Origin: Prosthecobacter sp.
GTDB taxonomy: Bacteria; Verrucomicrobiota; Verrucomicrobiia; Verrucomicrobiales; Verrucomicrobiaceae
Direction: 5' to 3'
Assembly (NCBI GenBank): GCA_021733925.1
Contig: JAIPJY010000005.1
Location: 124,001-188,000 of the forward strand
DNA length: 64,000 nt
In this document: positions 37,266 to 47,300 of the stretch, piece by piece
How positions within the stretch are numbered: the first letter of the stretch is position 1
How the letters are laid out: each line of letters begins with the position of its first letter
Notes under the pieces: model-generated
The model's input: the letters and a program-made list of their open reading frames with translations, nothing else
What the model was told of the DNA's origin: nothing
Databases searched by the model: none
Translations under genes and position numbers: made by a program

Positions 37266-38069
37266 ATGACCCGTGTAAAGCAAACCGTCTCCCGCCAGGC
37301 ACCTTGGGCTGCCTTTGGAGCCGTCATGCTGATCGCGAACGTGAGCTGCGGTAAGATGCCTGAGGCCTCCTCCGAAGTGAAGCTCGCACCCGCTGTCGAG
37401 ATCGCCGAAACACCCAGCATCACCGGCAAGGTGACGCTCAAAGGTGCCGGTGCCGCCGCGCTGCGCAAAGTCGTCGATGTCGGTGGCAATCCGTTTTGCA
37501 CCGGTCACGGAGACATCATTGATTCCACCTGGAAAGTGGCGGCTGATGGCTCCCTCGCTGACGCCGTGATCACCGTGCGTGGCAGCCAGCGCGCCAGCAA
37601 TCTCTCCGCGGCTCCCTTGGTGGATCAGACGAACTGCGAGTTTGTGCCGCACATCGTGTCGATCCAGGCCGGTCAGGAAGTCCGTTTTCACAACAGCGAC
37701 CTGACCTTCCACAACATCCGCATCGCTCGTTACGAAGCCCAGGGCAAAGGTGCCAACATCGACAACTTCGGCCAGCCTTCACGCGGCGACGAAAACGTGA
37801 AGACGTTCAACACCCCCGGCATCTACCGCCTTGAATGCGACGTACACCGCTGGATGAACGCCTGGGTGTTTGTGCATGAAGGTGTGCACAGCGCCGTGTC
37901 CGGCGCTGACGGAAGTTTTACCATCTCCCGTGCGCTCGCCGATGGCGAATACATCGTTGAAGCCTGGCATCCCCAATTTTCGCAAAGCATCACCCACACC
38001 GTCACCGTACGTGGCGGCAAGGCCACCGCTGATTTCGACTTCGACTTCGCGAACGCCCACCCCCTCTGA
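37266..38069 (+). CDS. Cupredoxin-domain protein of the respiratory operon
   Basis: 267 residues, N-terminal hydrophobic signal with a possible lipoprotein Cys (ANVSCGK). A central beta-rich domain holds likely type-1 copper ligands: a His in FHNIRIA (~148) and the loop LECDVHRWM with Cys ~191, His ~194 and Met ~197. The final ~60 residues look like a carboxypeptidase-regulatory-type beta domain (GSFTISRALADGEYIVEAW). Related proteins are annotated as methylamine-utilisation or plastocyanin-like. Placement between the cytochromes and coxA suggests an electron carrier or a copper-delivery factor. Confidence 0.75.
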   Translation: MTRVKQTVSRQAPWAAFGAVMLIANVSCGKMPEASSEVKLAPAVEIAETPSITGKVTLKGAGAAALRKVVDVGGNPFCTGHGDIIDSTWKVAADGSLADAVITVRGSQRASNLSAAPLVDQTNCEFVPHIVSIQAGQEVRFHNSDLTFHNIRIARYEAQGKGANIDNFGQPSRGDENVKTFNTPGIYRLECDVHRWMNAWVFVHEGVHSAVSGADGSFTISRALADGEYIVEAWHPQFSQSITHTVTVRGGKATADFDFDFANAHPL

Positions 38070-38090
38070 CCCCTTTTTGAACCCCAGCTT

Positions 38091-40052
38091 ATGAGCGCCG
38101 CCGCCACCACTCACGATCACGCCCACGATCATTCGCATGACGACCATGCACACGGGCATCATGAACAGAGCTTCGTCTGGAAGTACATCTTCTCCAGCGA
38201 TCACAAGACCATCGGCATGCAGTACGGCATCACCGGCCTGATTTTCCTGCTGTTCGGCTTCTTCCTCATGCTGCTCATGCGCTGGAGCATCGCCTATCCG
38301 GGCATCCCGGTGCCGGCGGTGGATGTGATCCGCCATCTGCCCATCCTCGGCGACTTCTTTGAGGGCATGTTTGGCCGCTGGCTGAACGCCGACGGTTCTC
38401 TGAACGGTGAATTGTACAACATGCTCGGCGCCATGCACGGAACGGTCATGGTGTTCTTCGGCATCGTGCCGCTGGGTTTCGCTGCTTTCGGCAACTTCGT
38501 CATGCCATTGCAGATCGGCACCATCGACATGGCGTTCCCCCGCCTGAACATGATGAGCTACTGGTTCTTCTTCATCAGCTGCGTGCTGATGATGTACAGC
38601 TTCTTCGTCGGCACCGGTCCAGTGCAGACAGGCTGGACGATGTATTCGCCGCTCGCCTCCACCATGAACATGGGTGTGACAAGCATCTGGAAACACGGCC
38701 ACATCTGGTGGCTCTTGGCGATGGTGTTCAACATCTCCGCATCGCTGCTCGGCTCCGTCAATTTCATCGCCACCATCATCAATCTGCGCACCAAAGGCAT
38801 GGCATGGATGAAGATGCCTTTCTTCTGCTGGGCGATGTTTGTGACCGCCTTCCTGCTTCTGCTCGCCTTCCCACCCCTTGAAGTGGCGGCCATCCTGCAG
38901 CTCTCCGACCGCGTTTTCGGCTCCTCGTTCTACCTGCCCACAGGTCTGATGGAAGGTGGCAAGCAACTTGACATCTCCGGTGGCGGCAGCCCCCTGCTTT
39001 ACCAGCATCTGTTCTGGTTCCTCGCGCATCCTGAGGTGTACGTGCTCATTCTGCCGGCATTCGCCATTCTGACGGACATCATTCCCTGCAATGCACGCCG
39101 TCCGCTGTGGGGGTACAAGTCGATGGTGTATTCCGTGCTCACACTCGGCTTCCTCAGCTTCCTCGTCTGGGCGCATCACATGTATCTGACCGGCATGGGC
39201 ACCATGATGTCCACCTACTTCCAGATCACCACGGTGCTCATCTCCGTGCCTTCGGTGGTGCTGCTGACCTGCTTGATGGTGTCGCTATGGGGCGGTTCGA
39301 TCCGCTTCAACACACAGATGCTTTTCGCCTCCGCCTTCCTCCCCATGTTCGGTATCGGCGGGCTCACCGGTCTGCCTCTGGCGTTCTCCTTCATCGACCT
39401 CGCCATGCACGACACGTATTACGTGATCGGTCACTTCCACTACGTCGTCGCTCCTGGTACGATTTTCGCCCTCTTCGCCGGTGTCTATCACTGGTTCCCG
39501 AAGATGACCGGCCGTTTCATGAACGACAAGCTGGGCAAACTGCACTTCTGGCCTTCACTCATCGGCATGAACCTCGTCTTTGCCCCCATGTTCATTCAGG
39601 GCATGGCCGGCTTCCACCGCCGCTGGTATGACGGCGGCAAGTACTTTGAAAACACCAGCGCCATGTCGCATTGGACCACGACTCTGACCCACAAGATCGG
39701 CGCCTTCTTCGGCTTCAACATCCCGGACAACATGCTGTCCCTCAACATCGTCATGTCCATCGGTGCGTTCATCCTCGCCCTTGGCCAGGTGCCCTTCATC
39801 ATCAACTTCTGGTTCAGCATCAAAGGCGGCAAAAAGATCACCAGCGACAACCCTTGGGAAGCCACCACCATGGAATGGGCCACGCCAACGCCTCCTCCTC
39901 ACGGCAACTTCCTGTTTGACCCGGTCGCCCATCGTGGCCCCTACGAGTACAGCGTTCCCGGCCACGCCACCGACTTCTATCCGCAATGGGAGTCCGAACC
40001 CGGTAAACCCGACCTCAAAGCCGTCGCTGAAAAAGCACAGGCGCATCACTAA
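38091..40052 (+). CDS. coxA: Cytochrome c oxidase subunit I (caa3 type)
   Basis: 653 residues and ~12 helices. All catalytic ligands are visible: the helix II His in LGAMHGTVMVFFG, the His-Tyr pair with D-channel Glu in AHPEVYVLILPAF, the CuB pair in WAHHMYLTGM and the haem ligands in YVIGHFHYVVAPG. NFVMPLQIGTIDMAFPRLN is the D-channel entrance. The N-terminal ~25 residues are extremely His/Asp-rich (THDHAHDHSHDDHAHGHH), a possible metal-binding leader. It is an A-type haem-copper oxidase core reducing O2 and pumping protons. Confidence 0.95.
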   Translation: MSAAATTHDHAHDHSHDDHAHGHHEQSFVWKYIFSSDHKTIGMQYGITGLIFLLFGFFLMLLMRWSIAYPGIPVPAVDVIRHLPILGDFFEGMFGRWLNADGSLNGELYNMLGAMHGTVMVFFGIVPLGFAAFGNFVMPLQIGTIDMAFPRLNMMSYWFFFISCVLMMYSFFVGTGPVQTGWTMYSPLASTMNMGVTSIWKHGHIWWLLAMVFNISASLLGSVNFIATIINLRTKGMAWMKMPFFCWAMFVTAFLLLLAFPPLEVAAILQLSDRVFGSSFYLPTGLMEGGKQLDISGGGSPLLYQHLFWFLAHPEVYVLILPAFAILTDIIPCNARRPLWGYKSMVYSVLTLGFLSFLVWAHHMYLTGMGTMMSTYFQITTVLISVPSVVLLTCLMVSLWGGSIRFNTQMLFASAFLPMFGIGGLTGLPLAFSFIDLAMHDTYYVIGHFHYVVAPGTIFALFAGVYHWFPKMTGRFMNDKLGKLHFWPSLIGMNLVFAPMFIQGMAGFHRRWYDGGKYFENTSAMSHWTTTLTHKIGAFFGFNIPDNMLSLNIVMSIGAFILALGQVPFIINFWFSIKGGKKITSDNPWEATTMEWATPTPPPHGNFLFDPVAHRGPYEYSVPGHATDFYPQWESEPGKPDLKAVAEKAQAHH

Positions 40053-40088
40053 TCCGCGAACTCCCAACCGCGCACCGCGACTACTTCA

Positions 40089-41552
40089 ATGGACATCCCC
40101 TACACAGTTCACGCCCGTCCAGACACAGGCCTCTACAACGCCAAGATCGGCATCTGGCTCTTCCTTGCCTCGGAAGTCATGCTCTTCGGCGGCCTGTTCT
40201 CCGCCTACATCTTCCTCCGCGTCGGTGCCGACTATCCGTGGCCGGTGCATGATCTGGATGTGACGCTCGGTTTCATCAACACCGTCGTCCTCATCGCCTC
40301 TTCCGTGACGGTGGTCATGGCCTGGGCCATGCTCAAGCTGCGCAAGTTTGCCTGGTACCGCATCAACATGGCCATCACCGTGATTTGCGCGGGGGTCTTC
40401 ATGTTCAACAAGTCCCTCGAGTACAAGGCCAAGTTCTCCCATTACGCGGTGAAACTGACGGACGGCACCATGCTCACCGGCCATCTTCCAAACGGCTATC
40501 ATGTGAAGTTTGACGGTGTCAAAGAACTGTCCATCACCATCGCCGGTGGCAACAAGGCTGTCGATGCGGATCCCGTTGACGTGGTTTTGCCTGCCATTGA
40601 AGGCGATGTCCCCAAGTTCAAATTTCCTTCTGGCACTGAGCAGGAGCTCAATGCAGCAACTTTCGGAGAGTTGCAAAAAGCGACAAGAAAGGCGGCATAC
40701 GAAGCCTATCAAGCCAAGCGCGACGGCATGATTGCAGATGCAGAGAAAGTGCTCGCAGCCGCCACCACACCTCACGCCATTTACGAGGCGGAAAAGAGGC
40801 TGGCCATCGCCAGGAATTACAACGTCATTCCTGACACCAAGATCACCCTCGTCGCAGCTTCTCCGATCAAGTTCGCCGCAAACACCTCGGACATCTTCGG
40901 CTACACCGACACCACCCTCACCTTCTGTGACGGCACCATTGTCACCGGCAAGCTGACCGATGACAAAATGACCCTCCAAGTAGATGGCGTCGATGCACGC
41001 GGCGTGGCGCAGTCGGAGAAATCCCTCGCCTTTGATCACCGCTACCTCGGCGATGCTTGGCAGAAGGCCTTCGTGGAGAACCGCGACCATCACATCGCCA
41101 CATTCGAGCATGACTATCCGACCCGTGACAAGACTCGCTCTGCGACGTTGCAGAAAGATTCGCTCTTTTTCAAGATACATACTTCCACCCCGCCCGCCGA
41201 AGGCAAAGCGCACGGTGACAAGCATGGAGCTGAAGCTCATGCTCCGGCCGAAAATCATGGCAGCGGCCACGATTACCCCACGGTGGTGCTGGAAAAGAAG
41301 GACTTCACTTTCTTCTCCAACTTCACACCGAAGCTGAACACCTACTACGCCATCTACTTCACTCTCACCGGTCTGCACGGATTGCACGTCGTCGCCGGTG
41401 CCTTGGTGCTCCTTTACTTCCTGGCGTTTGACGGCAAGCGCCTGCGTCAGGATCCCGAGCATCTCGCCAATCGCGTCGAAGTCGGCGGCCTGTTCTGGCA
41501 CTTCGTCGATCTCGTCTGGATCTTCCTCTTCCCGCTGCTGTACCTCCTGTAA
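40089..41552 (+). CDS. coxC: Cytochrome c oxidase subunit III with a large insertion
   Basis: 487 residues, about twice the usual size. Residues 1-112 are a normal CoxC start ([22 protein letters not shown] at 111-112), and the last ~75 are a normal end ([37 protein letters not shown]). Between them is an insertion of about 290 residues, where only a short loop is expected. It contains two related beta motifs, [11 protein letters not shown] and [11 protein letters not shown], a charged helical segment, and a His-rich stretch ([20 protein letters not shown]). The frame is continuous and the codon use matches the neighbours, so it is not a frameshift artefact. Confidence 0.9.
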   Translation: MDIPYTVHARPDTGLYNAKIGIWLFLASEVMLFGGLFSAYIFLRVGADYPWPVHDLDVTLGFINTVVLIASSVTVVMAWAMLKLRKFAWYRINMAITVICAGVFMFNKSLEYKAKFSHYAVKLTDGTMLTGHLPNGYHVKFDGVKELSITIAGGNKAVDADPVDVVLPAIEGDVPKFKFPSGTEQELNAATFGELQKATRKAAYEAYQAKRDGMIADAEKVLAAATTPHAIYEAEKRLAIARNYNVIPDTKITLVAASPIKFAANTSDIFGYTDTTLTFCDGTIVTGKLTDDKMTLQVDGVDARGVAQSEKSLAFDHRYLGDAWQKAFVENRDHHIATFEHDYPTRDKTRSATLQKDSLFFKIHTSTPPAEGKAHGDKHGAEAHAPAENHGSGHDYPTVVLEKKDFTFFSNFTPKLNTYYAIYFTLTGLHGLHVVAGALVLLYFLAFDGKRLRQDPEHLANRVEVGGLFWHFVDLVWIFLFPLLYLL

Positions 41553-41572
41553 TTCTCCACATTTTCACTGCC

Positions 41573-41905
41573 ATGGCCGACAACGTCGAAGCAATCCAGA
41601 AATCGATCAAATGGTACCTCATCATTGGGGGTATCCTGATTCTCGCAAGCGGAGCCACCGTGTGGCTTTCTTTTGTCGAGCTTCCCACCCATAGCCTGAA
41701 CATCCTCGTCGGTATGATTCTGGCGACGATTAAAGCCACGCTCGTCGCGCTGATCTTCATGCATCTCAACCATGAGCGCAGCCTGATCTACAAGATCCTT
41801 CTTTTTACGGTGGTGTTGGCGGTCGTCCTTTTCGCGCTCTTCATCTTCTCCCACGAAGATCCGCTCGTTTTCCCTGGCTTCTACGCCCCGGTCGAACAGC
41901 AGTAG
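41573..41905 (+). CDS. coxD: Cytochrome c oxidase subunit IV (caa3-type small subunit)
   Basis: 110 residues with three hydrophobic helices (WYLIIGGILILASGATVWLS, ILVGMILATIKATLVALIFM, ILLFTVVLAVVLFALFIF). The motif ATIKATLVALIFMHLNHE is diagnostic of bacterial subunit IV (CoxD/CyoD-like). It stabilises the oxidase core. Spacing is 20 bases after coxC and 17 before the next small gene. Confidence 0.88.
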   Translation: MADNVEAIQKSIKWYLIIGGILILASGATVWLSFVELPTHSLNILVGMILATIKATLVALIFMHLNHERSLIYKILLFTVVLAVVLFALFIFSHEDPLVFPGFYAPVEQQ

Positions 41906-41922
41906 CCCTCCGCACTTACGCC

Positions 41923-42129
41923 ATGTCGCTCAAGCACTTCCACATCGTCTTCCTCGTCTTCGCCATCTTGTGCGATGCCGGGTTCTGGCTGTGGATGCAT
42001 TTCATGCCTGAGGACGCCGCCGCCGCCGGTGCCGCCCCCCTCAAAAACTATGCGGGCCTGCTCTGCCTGGCCCTGCTGGCCTATGGCGTGTGGTACATGG
42101 TCAAAAAAATGCGCACCATCATTGTCTGA
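41923..42129 (+). CDS. Small membrane protein of the cox operon (68 aa)
   Basis: Two hydrophobic helices (FHIVFLVFAILCDAGFWLWM and YAGLLCLALLAYGVWYMVKK) with a basic C-terminus. It is in the operon direction between coxD and another small gene, with only a 3-base gap to the latter. No family recognised; probably an accessory oxidase subunit or assembly peptide by position. Confidence 0.7.
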   Translation: MSLKHFHIVFLVFAILCDAGFWLWMHFMPEDAAAAGAAPLKNYAGLLCLALLAYGVWYMVKKMRTIIV

Positions 42130-42132
42130 ACC

Positions 42133-42330
42133 ATGATTCCCGCGCTTCCATCCTCCGTTCTCGCCTGCGCCACCTGCATGGCCGACAAAGGCAGTCTTGT
42201 CGGCCAGGCTCAGGGCCTCGCCATTCTTTTCATGCTGGGCATGCTCGCCTTCATGTTCATCTGCGCCGCCTGCTTCGTTTACTCTTTTGTGCGTCGTCAG
42301 CGTGCGCATGAGCACCTCACCACCGCCTGA
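42133..42330 (+). CDS. Small Cys-containing membrane protein of the cox operon (65 aa)
   Basis: Starts MIPALPSSVLACATCMADKG, which contains a C-x-x-C, then one membrane helix (GLAILFMLGMLAFMFICAACFVYSF) and a basic tail. It lies 16 bases before coxB. The CATC motif before the helix could bind a metal or form a disulfide; copper handling for the adjacent CuA subunit is a speculation based on location only. Confidence 0.65.
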   Translation: MIPALPSSVLACATCMADKGSLVGQAQGLAILFMLGMLAFMFICAACFVYSFVRRQRAHEHLTTA

Positions 42331-42346
42331 ACCCCTCTTCAAGCTT

Positions 42347-43159
42347 ATGACCCTTAAACTCGATTCTATCAATGTCTGGATGGGCCAGACCGCAAACGCC
42401 TCTGAACACGGCGGCCTTGTTGACCACATGCTGGGCTTTGTCCACTGGGTCATGGTCGTACTCGGCGTCGGCTGGTCCATTTATCTTGCCATCGCCTTCT
42501 ATCGTTTCCGCAAGCAGAAGACCGCCCGTGCCGATTACCATGGCTTTCGCGGCCATGCCACGACGCACATCGAAATCGGCGTCGTTATCGTCGAAGCCAT
42601 CCTGCTTCTCGGCTTCGCCTTCCCGCTCTGGTCCCACCAAGCCGATGAGTACCCCACCTCCCCCGACACCATCCGCATGCGTGCCCTCGGCGAGAAGTTC
42701 CTCTGGAACTTCCAATATCCAGGCACCGACATGATGCTCAGCACCTGGGATCTGCGCAATGTGGATGGTGCCACCAACACCATGGGCAAGGACCTCCACG
42801 ACCCCAATGGCAAGGACGACTTCGTCAACCCTGGCACCATGAAGCTTCCCGTCGGCCGTCCCGTGATCGTGGACGTCGCCAGCAAGGACGTGATTCACAA
42901 CCTCGCCCTCGTGCCGATGCGTGCGGCACAGGATGCGACCCCCGGCGTGAAGAGCCACATGTGGTTCAAGCCGATCAAGGAAGGCAGCTGGGACATCATC
43001 TGCGGTCAGCTTTGCGGCCCGGGCCATGCCCAGATGAAGGCCATTCTCGATGTGGTTCCCGCCGCTGAGTATGACGCTTGGGCCAAGGAACAGTCCGACG
43101 CCGCCAGCAAGAAAATCAAGGATGCTGAAGCCGCCGCGCCGAAGCCCGCCGCTCACTAA
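42347..43159 (+). CDS. coxB: Cytochrome c oxidase subunit II (CuA)
   Basis: 270 residues from ATG 42347 (MTLKLDSINVWMGQTANASE); upstream in-frame codons overlap the preceding small gene. Two membrane helices are followed by the CuA domain with KFLWNFQYPG, VIHNLALVP (His ligand) and CGQLCGPGHAQM, giving Cys219, Cys223, His227 and Met230. Gln replaces the common Glu in the CuA loop, which contributes only a backbone carbonyl. No haem-binding CXXCH is fused to it, so the c-type haem function lies in separate cytochromes. It is the last gene before a strong terminator. Confidence 0.93.
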   Translation: MTLKLDSINVWMGQTANASEHGGLVDHMLGFVHWVMVVLGVGWSIYLAIAFYRFRKQKTARADYHGFRGHATTHIEIGVVIVEAILLLGFAFPLWSHQADEYPTSPDTIRMRALGEKFLWNFQYPGTDMMLSTWDLRNVDGATNTMGKDLHDPNGKDDFVNPGTMKLPVGRPVIVDVASKDVIHNLALVPMRAAQDATPGVKSHMWFKPIKEGSWDIICGQLCGPGHAQMKAILDVVPAAEYDAWAKEQSDAASKKIKDAEAAAPKPAAH

Positions 43160-43186
43160 TTTCCATCCTCCTGGATGGCAGAACCC

Positions 43187-43224
43187 AAGGGCAAAATAAT
43201 GACCTCATTATTTTGCCCTTTTGC
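43187..43224 (+). terminator. Intrinsic terminator of the act-cox operon
   Basis: AAGGGCAAAATAATGA and TCATTATTTTGCCCTT pair perfectly over 16 bp around CC, ending in TTTT, 27 bases after the coxB stop. It is the clearest terminator in the window and defines the end of the respiratory operon. Confidence 0.85.
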
Positions 43225-43253
43225 TTTTGCCGCACGTTCCTGATCTGACTGTC

Positions 43254-44324
43254 ATGCCATCCCGTGCTTTTCACCGCTACGCTTTGTTCACGCTCGCCGT
43301 GGGTGTGGTGCTGATCTGGTGGGGAGCCGCAGTGACCACAGAAGATGTCGGCCTCGCCGTGCCTGACTGGCCGCTGTGCTATGGCAAGATCAATCCTGAA
43401 GGCTGGTACAAGGTGCCTGCGTTGTTGCTGGAGCACGGGCACCGCTGGCTCGCCACCACCATCGGATTTCTGGTGCTCGGCCTGTATTTTTGGCAGTTTG
43501 CCAGATTCAAACCCAGCTCCATTGAGGGCGTTGGCATCATTCTCTGCTCCTTCGGCTTCCTAGTGTTGATCTTCATGGGATCGATTGCTACTGCGGCATT
43601 CATCGGGATTCTCGGCTTTTGCTGGCTGGTCTTGAAATGGTACAGCCAGCGTTGGCCCTTGCTGCGCGGCCTGACCACGCTCGCGTTGTTATTGGTCGTG
43701 CTGCAGGCTTCACTCGGTGGTTTGCGGGTCTTGAAAATGTCGGACCCGCTAGGCGTCACGCATGGGACGCTAGGTCAGTTGTTCTACTGCCTGCTTGTCT
43801 TCATCGCGTTCGCTTCTTCCCGCACATGGACCGAAGGCCGTCTCGTCATCACACTCAAAGAAGCCGCACGGGCGCGCTTCTGGTCGCTGGCCTTGTTCCT
43901 GTGTGTGTTTGGTCAGCTCGTTCTGGGTGCCAGCCTGCGCCACACGCAGCGCACCCATTTGGCCGCGAGCGACATTCTCACCACCAAAGGCCAGTGGCTG
44001 CCACCGCTTCAGCCGCCGGATGTGTTTCTCCTGTTTGCCCACAAATACTGGGGCTTCACCGTCGCTTTGCTGATCATCTTCGTCGCGGTGCGTGCGCGGC
44101 GCTGGCTCATCACGCTGCCACAGATGCGCCCCGTTGCCACGCTGCTGCTGTTCATGCCCACGGTGCAGGTGGCGCTGGGCATCTTCGTAATCCTGACTGG
44201 CAAAAGTTTCTGGGTCACCAACTTCCACGTGCTCAACGGACTGGGACTCCTCGCGCTCACAAGTCTGCTCGTCGCGACCTTCTGGGGTGACCGGCTGTGC
44301 CGTCGTGAAGTGACGGAGGAGTGA
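43254..44324 (+). CDS. ctaA: Heme A synthase (CtaA/COX15 family)
   Basis: 356 residues from ATG 43254 (MPSRAFHRYALFTLAVG). Eight predicted helices in two homologous halves, with the four conserved His regions: LEHGHRWLATT, GVTHGTLGQLF, LFAHKYWGF and VTNFHVLNGLG. The periplasmic loop AVTTEDVGLAVPDWPLCYGK is diagnostic. It oxidises the haem O methyl group to make haem A for the CoxA site. It follows the operon terminator by about 30 bases, so it may have a promoter of its own or depend on readthrough. It ends 11 bases from the convergent kinase gene. Confidence 0.93.
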   Translation: MPSRAFHRYALFTLAVGVVLIWWGAAVTTEDVGLAVPDWPLCYGKINPEGWYKVPALLLEHGHRWLATTIGFLVLGLYFWQFARFKPSSIEGVGIILCSFGFLVLIFMGSIATAAFIGILGFCWLVLKWYSQRWPLLRGLTTLALLLVVLQASLGGLRVLKMSDPLGVTHGTLGQLFYCLLVFIAFASSRTWTEGRLVITLKEAARARFWSLALFLCVFGQLVLGASLRHTQRTHLAASDILTTKGQWLPPLQPPDVFLLFAHKYWGFTVALLIIFVAVRARRWLITLPQMRPVATLLLFMPTVQVALGIFVILTGKSFWVTNFHVLNGLGLLALTSLLVATFWGDRLCRREVTEE

Positions 44325-44335
44325 GGCTACGACGC

Positions 44336-47300
44336 CTATGGCGTGCTCATGCTGAATTTCTGAACTCGTGAGACAACACGTGGCTGATCAAACTCGGCAA
44401 GCTTCTGCCGCCACTGGGCTGCCTGGACGGTATTGCCCGTGGCATCGTTGAATTGAGCGAGGCGTTCGATGGCGTCGCGAAGACGAAAGCGATCCTGTTC
44501 CGCGAGCATTTGGGCGCGTGCGTTCAGCCCCTCGTAACCGGATTGCAGCAGCGTTCCTGCCTCGGTGTATTTTTTCTGATGCAAAAGAGCTCCGCCTAAC
44601 AGGCTCTCGGCATTGAAGCGCAGCCAGTGTTCAGGCTGCTGCTTGATGCACTGCTCGAGACAGTCGCGGAGCAGCGGCTCTGCCTTTGCGGATTGTCCAG
44701 TTTGCAGCCACAGGCTTCCGAGGTCGGCGGACGCGGCTGCCACTGCAGAGGTGTCTGCGGGCGTGCGCTTGCGCTGCAGTTCCAGCACCTGCTGATACAG
44801 CGCTTCAGCCTCTTCGAGTCTGCCTGCATGCCGGTGTGTTTCGGCCAGGCCGGACATCGTGGTGAGTGTCTCGGCATGTTCGACGCCGAGGACGCGTTGC
44901 TGAATCTTCAGCAGATCAAGGTAGATCGTTTCCGCCTGCGCATGGTCACCATGATGGTCGTGCATGGCCGCCATGGCATGCATCTGCGCGAGCACGTCAG
45001 GGTCTCCCGGGCCGTAGGCCGTCTTCATCGTTTCGAGAGTTTCAAGCTGCAGCGCGATGGCTTGATCATGTTTGCCATCCGCATCGAGCGAGGAGGCCAG
45101 CTGCTGCATGGAGCGCAGAGTTTGGACATGACTGGTGCCCAGCACCCGCTGTCTCACCACCAGAGACTCCTGCCGGAGCTTCGTGGCATCGGAGTGGCGG
45201 CCGTGGGCGTCATACACCTGGGCGACGGTGTCCATCTGCGTGAGGATTTCAGGATGGTCCGGGGGGAAGGCTGTTTTCAAGGTTTCCAACACCTGCTGCT
45301 GCGAAGCTTCGGATTCGGCTTGCCTGCCCTGCGCCTCATATTCGTTCGCCAGATTCTTCATCGAGAACAGCGTCTGCGGGTCATTCGGGCCGAGCACGCG
45401 TCGTTTGGCGTCCAGACAGTCGTGGTGAAGTCTCAGCGCTTCTGTAGGCCGCCCGTGTCTTCCCAGCATCAGCGCCACCTGATCCGCTTGCATCAGTGTG
45501 TCGGGGTGTTCCGCGCCGAGCGACTTTTTCAAAACCTCCAGCGCGCCGAAATACAGCTTCTCCGCGTCAGATGGCATGCCAGCCTTTTCACAGGCCTGGG
45601 CGGCGATGTTCATCGTGATGAGGGTGCGAGGGTCATTGGCGCCCAGCACGCGGCGCATGCCGTCCAGCTGCTCGCCACGTTGTTTCATGGCGTCTGCATG
45701 TCTGCCCTGCAGGGTGTATGAATTCGCCAGATTGCCGAGGGTCGCGAAGGTATCGAGGTGGTCCGGGCCGAGCACACGTTTTTGCATTTGGTAGAGATTG
45801 AGAAACAAGGTCTCTGCCTCCAGGTGCTTCTCCTGCTCGTCACAAACCGCCGCCAGCACGGTGATCGTCATAAAGGTGTCGGGGTGGTCCGGGCCCAGGG
45901 CCTTCTGCTGGTCGCTCAAGGTCCTGCGCAGCAGTGTCTCCGCATCTACAAACCGGCCTTCGGCTTGCATCGCCGTCGCCAGCTGCCGCATGGAGCGCAG
46001 GGTGTCCCGATGCCCGCCACCCAGCGCGAGCTTGCGCTTCTCCAGGGCGCCCTGCAGCTGCTTCTGCGCATCCAGCGGTTGTGAGAGAGCCAGATACGTC
46101 AGTCCTATGGTCTCCTGCGCCCGTGCTCCAGACTCAGGGTTTTCTGCCAGGGCGTCCAAATGTTCGACGGCCTTGTCCAGCATGCTTTTCACCAGCGTGG
46201 TGTCTTTTCCCTTCACGGATTCCGGCGTCAGGAAGGCAAACATCTCCTGCAGAAACCGGGAGGTCATGGAATAGGACTCAGCCTTCTTTTTGACAGAGAC
46301 GCGGACCTCTTCCTGCTTCTCCTTCACCAGCAGCCAGCCCATGACCGCCATTCCGCCTGCCACCAGCAGCACCAGCACTGCCGCGAGAGAGAGCAAACCC
46401 CGGTGCTCGCTGATGAAATTGCCCAAGGCGGAACCCTGAATCTCCTGCTTTTCTTCCATGGCTGCCGCTTCTTTGAGGTAGCGTAGAAAGTCGTTTTCCA
46501 GCGCATCCACGGTCGCGTACCGGCTGTCAGGCCGCTTCTCCAAAGCACGCATCACAATCCAGTCGAAATGCTCCTCCAAGAGTTCGGGGTAGGTGGCCGT
46601 CTCCACCTTGCGATTCAGGGCGAGCCCGGTGAGTTGTGCCTTGGGCAGCGAGCGAAGCAGGGCGGACGGCTTCTCCACCAGTGTGTCGCACACCACACGC
46701 TTCACCTCATTCAGGTGCTCAGCCGCATCTCGGGGCGTCGGGATAGGCAGCCGCCCTGTGATCATCTCATAGAGCAGCATGCCCAGAGCATAGATGTCGC
46801 TGCGTGCATCGATCGCCTTGGCGCTTACATGCTCAGGTGACAGGTAGGCGGCCGGTGCCCGCAGTTGCCCGGTGGGTGCTACAAGGGCATGGTTCATCGC
46901 CTTCGCGATGCCAAAGTCCGTCACTTTCAGCACCGGCTGTCCTTGATCCCCCCATCTGACGAGCAGGTTGGAAGGCTGGAGATCCCCATGCACCACGCCT
47001 TTCTGGTGGGCGTGGTGGATGGCGTCACAGACTTGGATAAAAAGACGGACCCGTGTCAGCAGCGACAGCTTTTGATCATCGCAAAACTGGGTGATCGGCG
47101 TCCCGTGCAGCAGCTCCGTGACAAGATAGGGCCTGCCACCGGGCGTCATGCCGCAGGCATGAGGGCGGGCGATGGAGGGATGGTCCAGCAGCGCCAGCGC
47201 ATGCTTCTGCGCCTCGTAGCGAATCAAAAAATCATTGGCGGCCGCGGCCACGATCTTGATCGCCACAAACTCCGCCACACGCGCGTTTCGCTCCGCCATC

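Noticed and set aside
37779..39179. A 466-codon minus-strand frame opposite the cupredoxin and coxA genes
   Set aside because: Antisense shadow of two well-supported genes; composition is dominated by His/Glu/Gly without family similarity.
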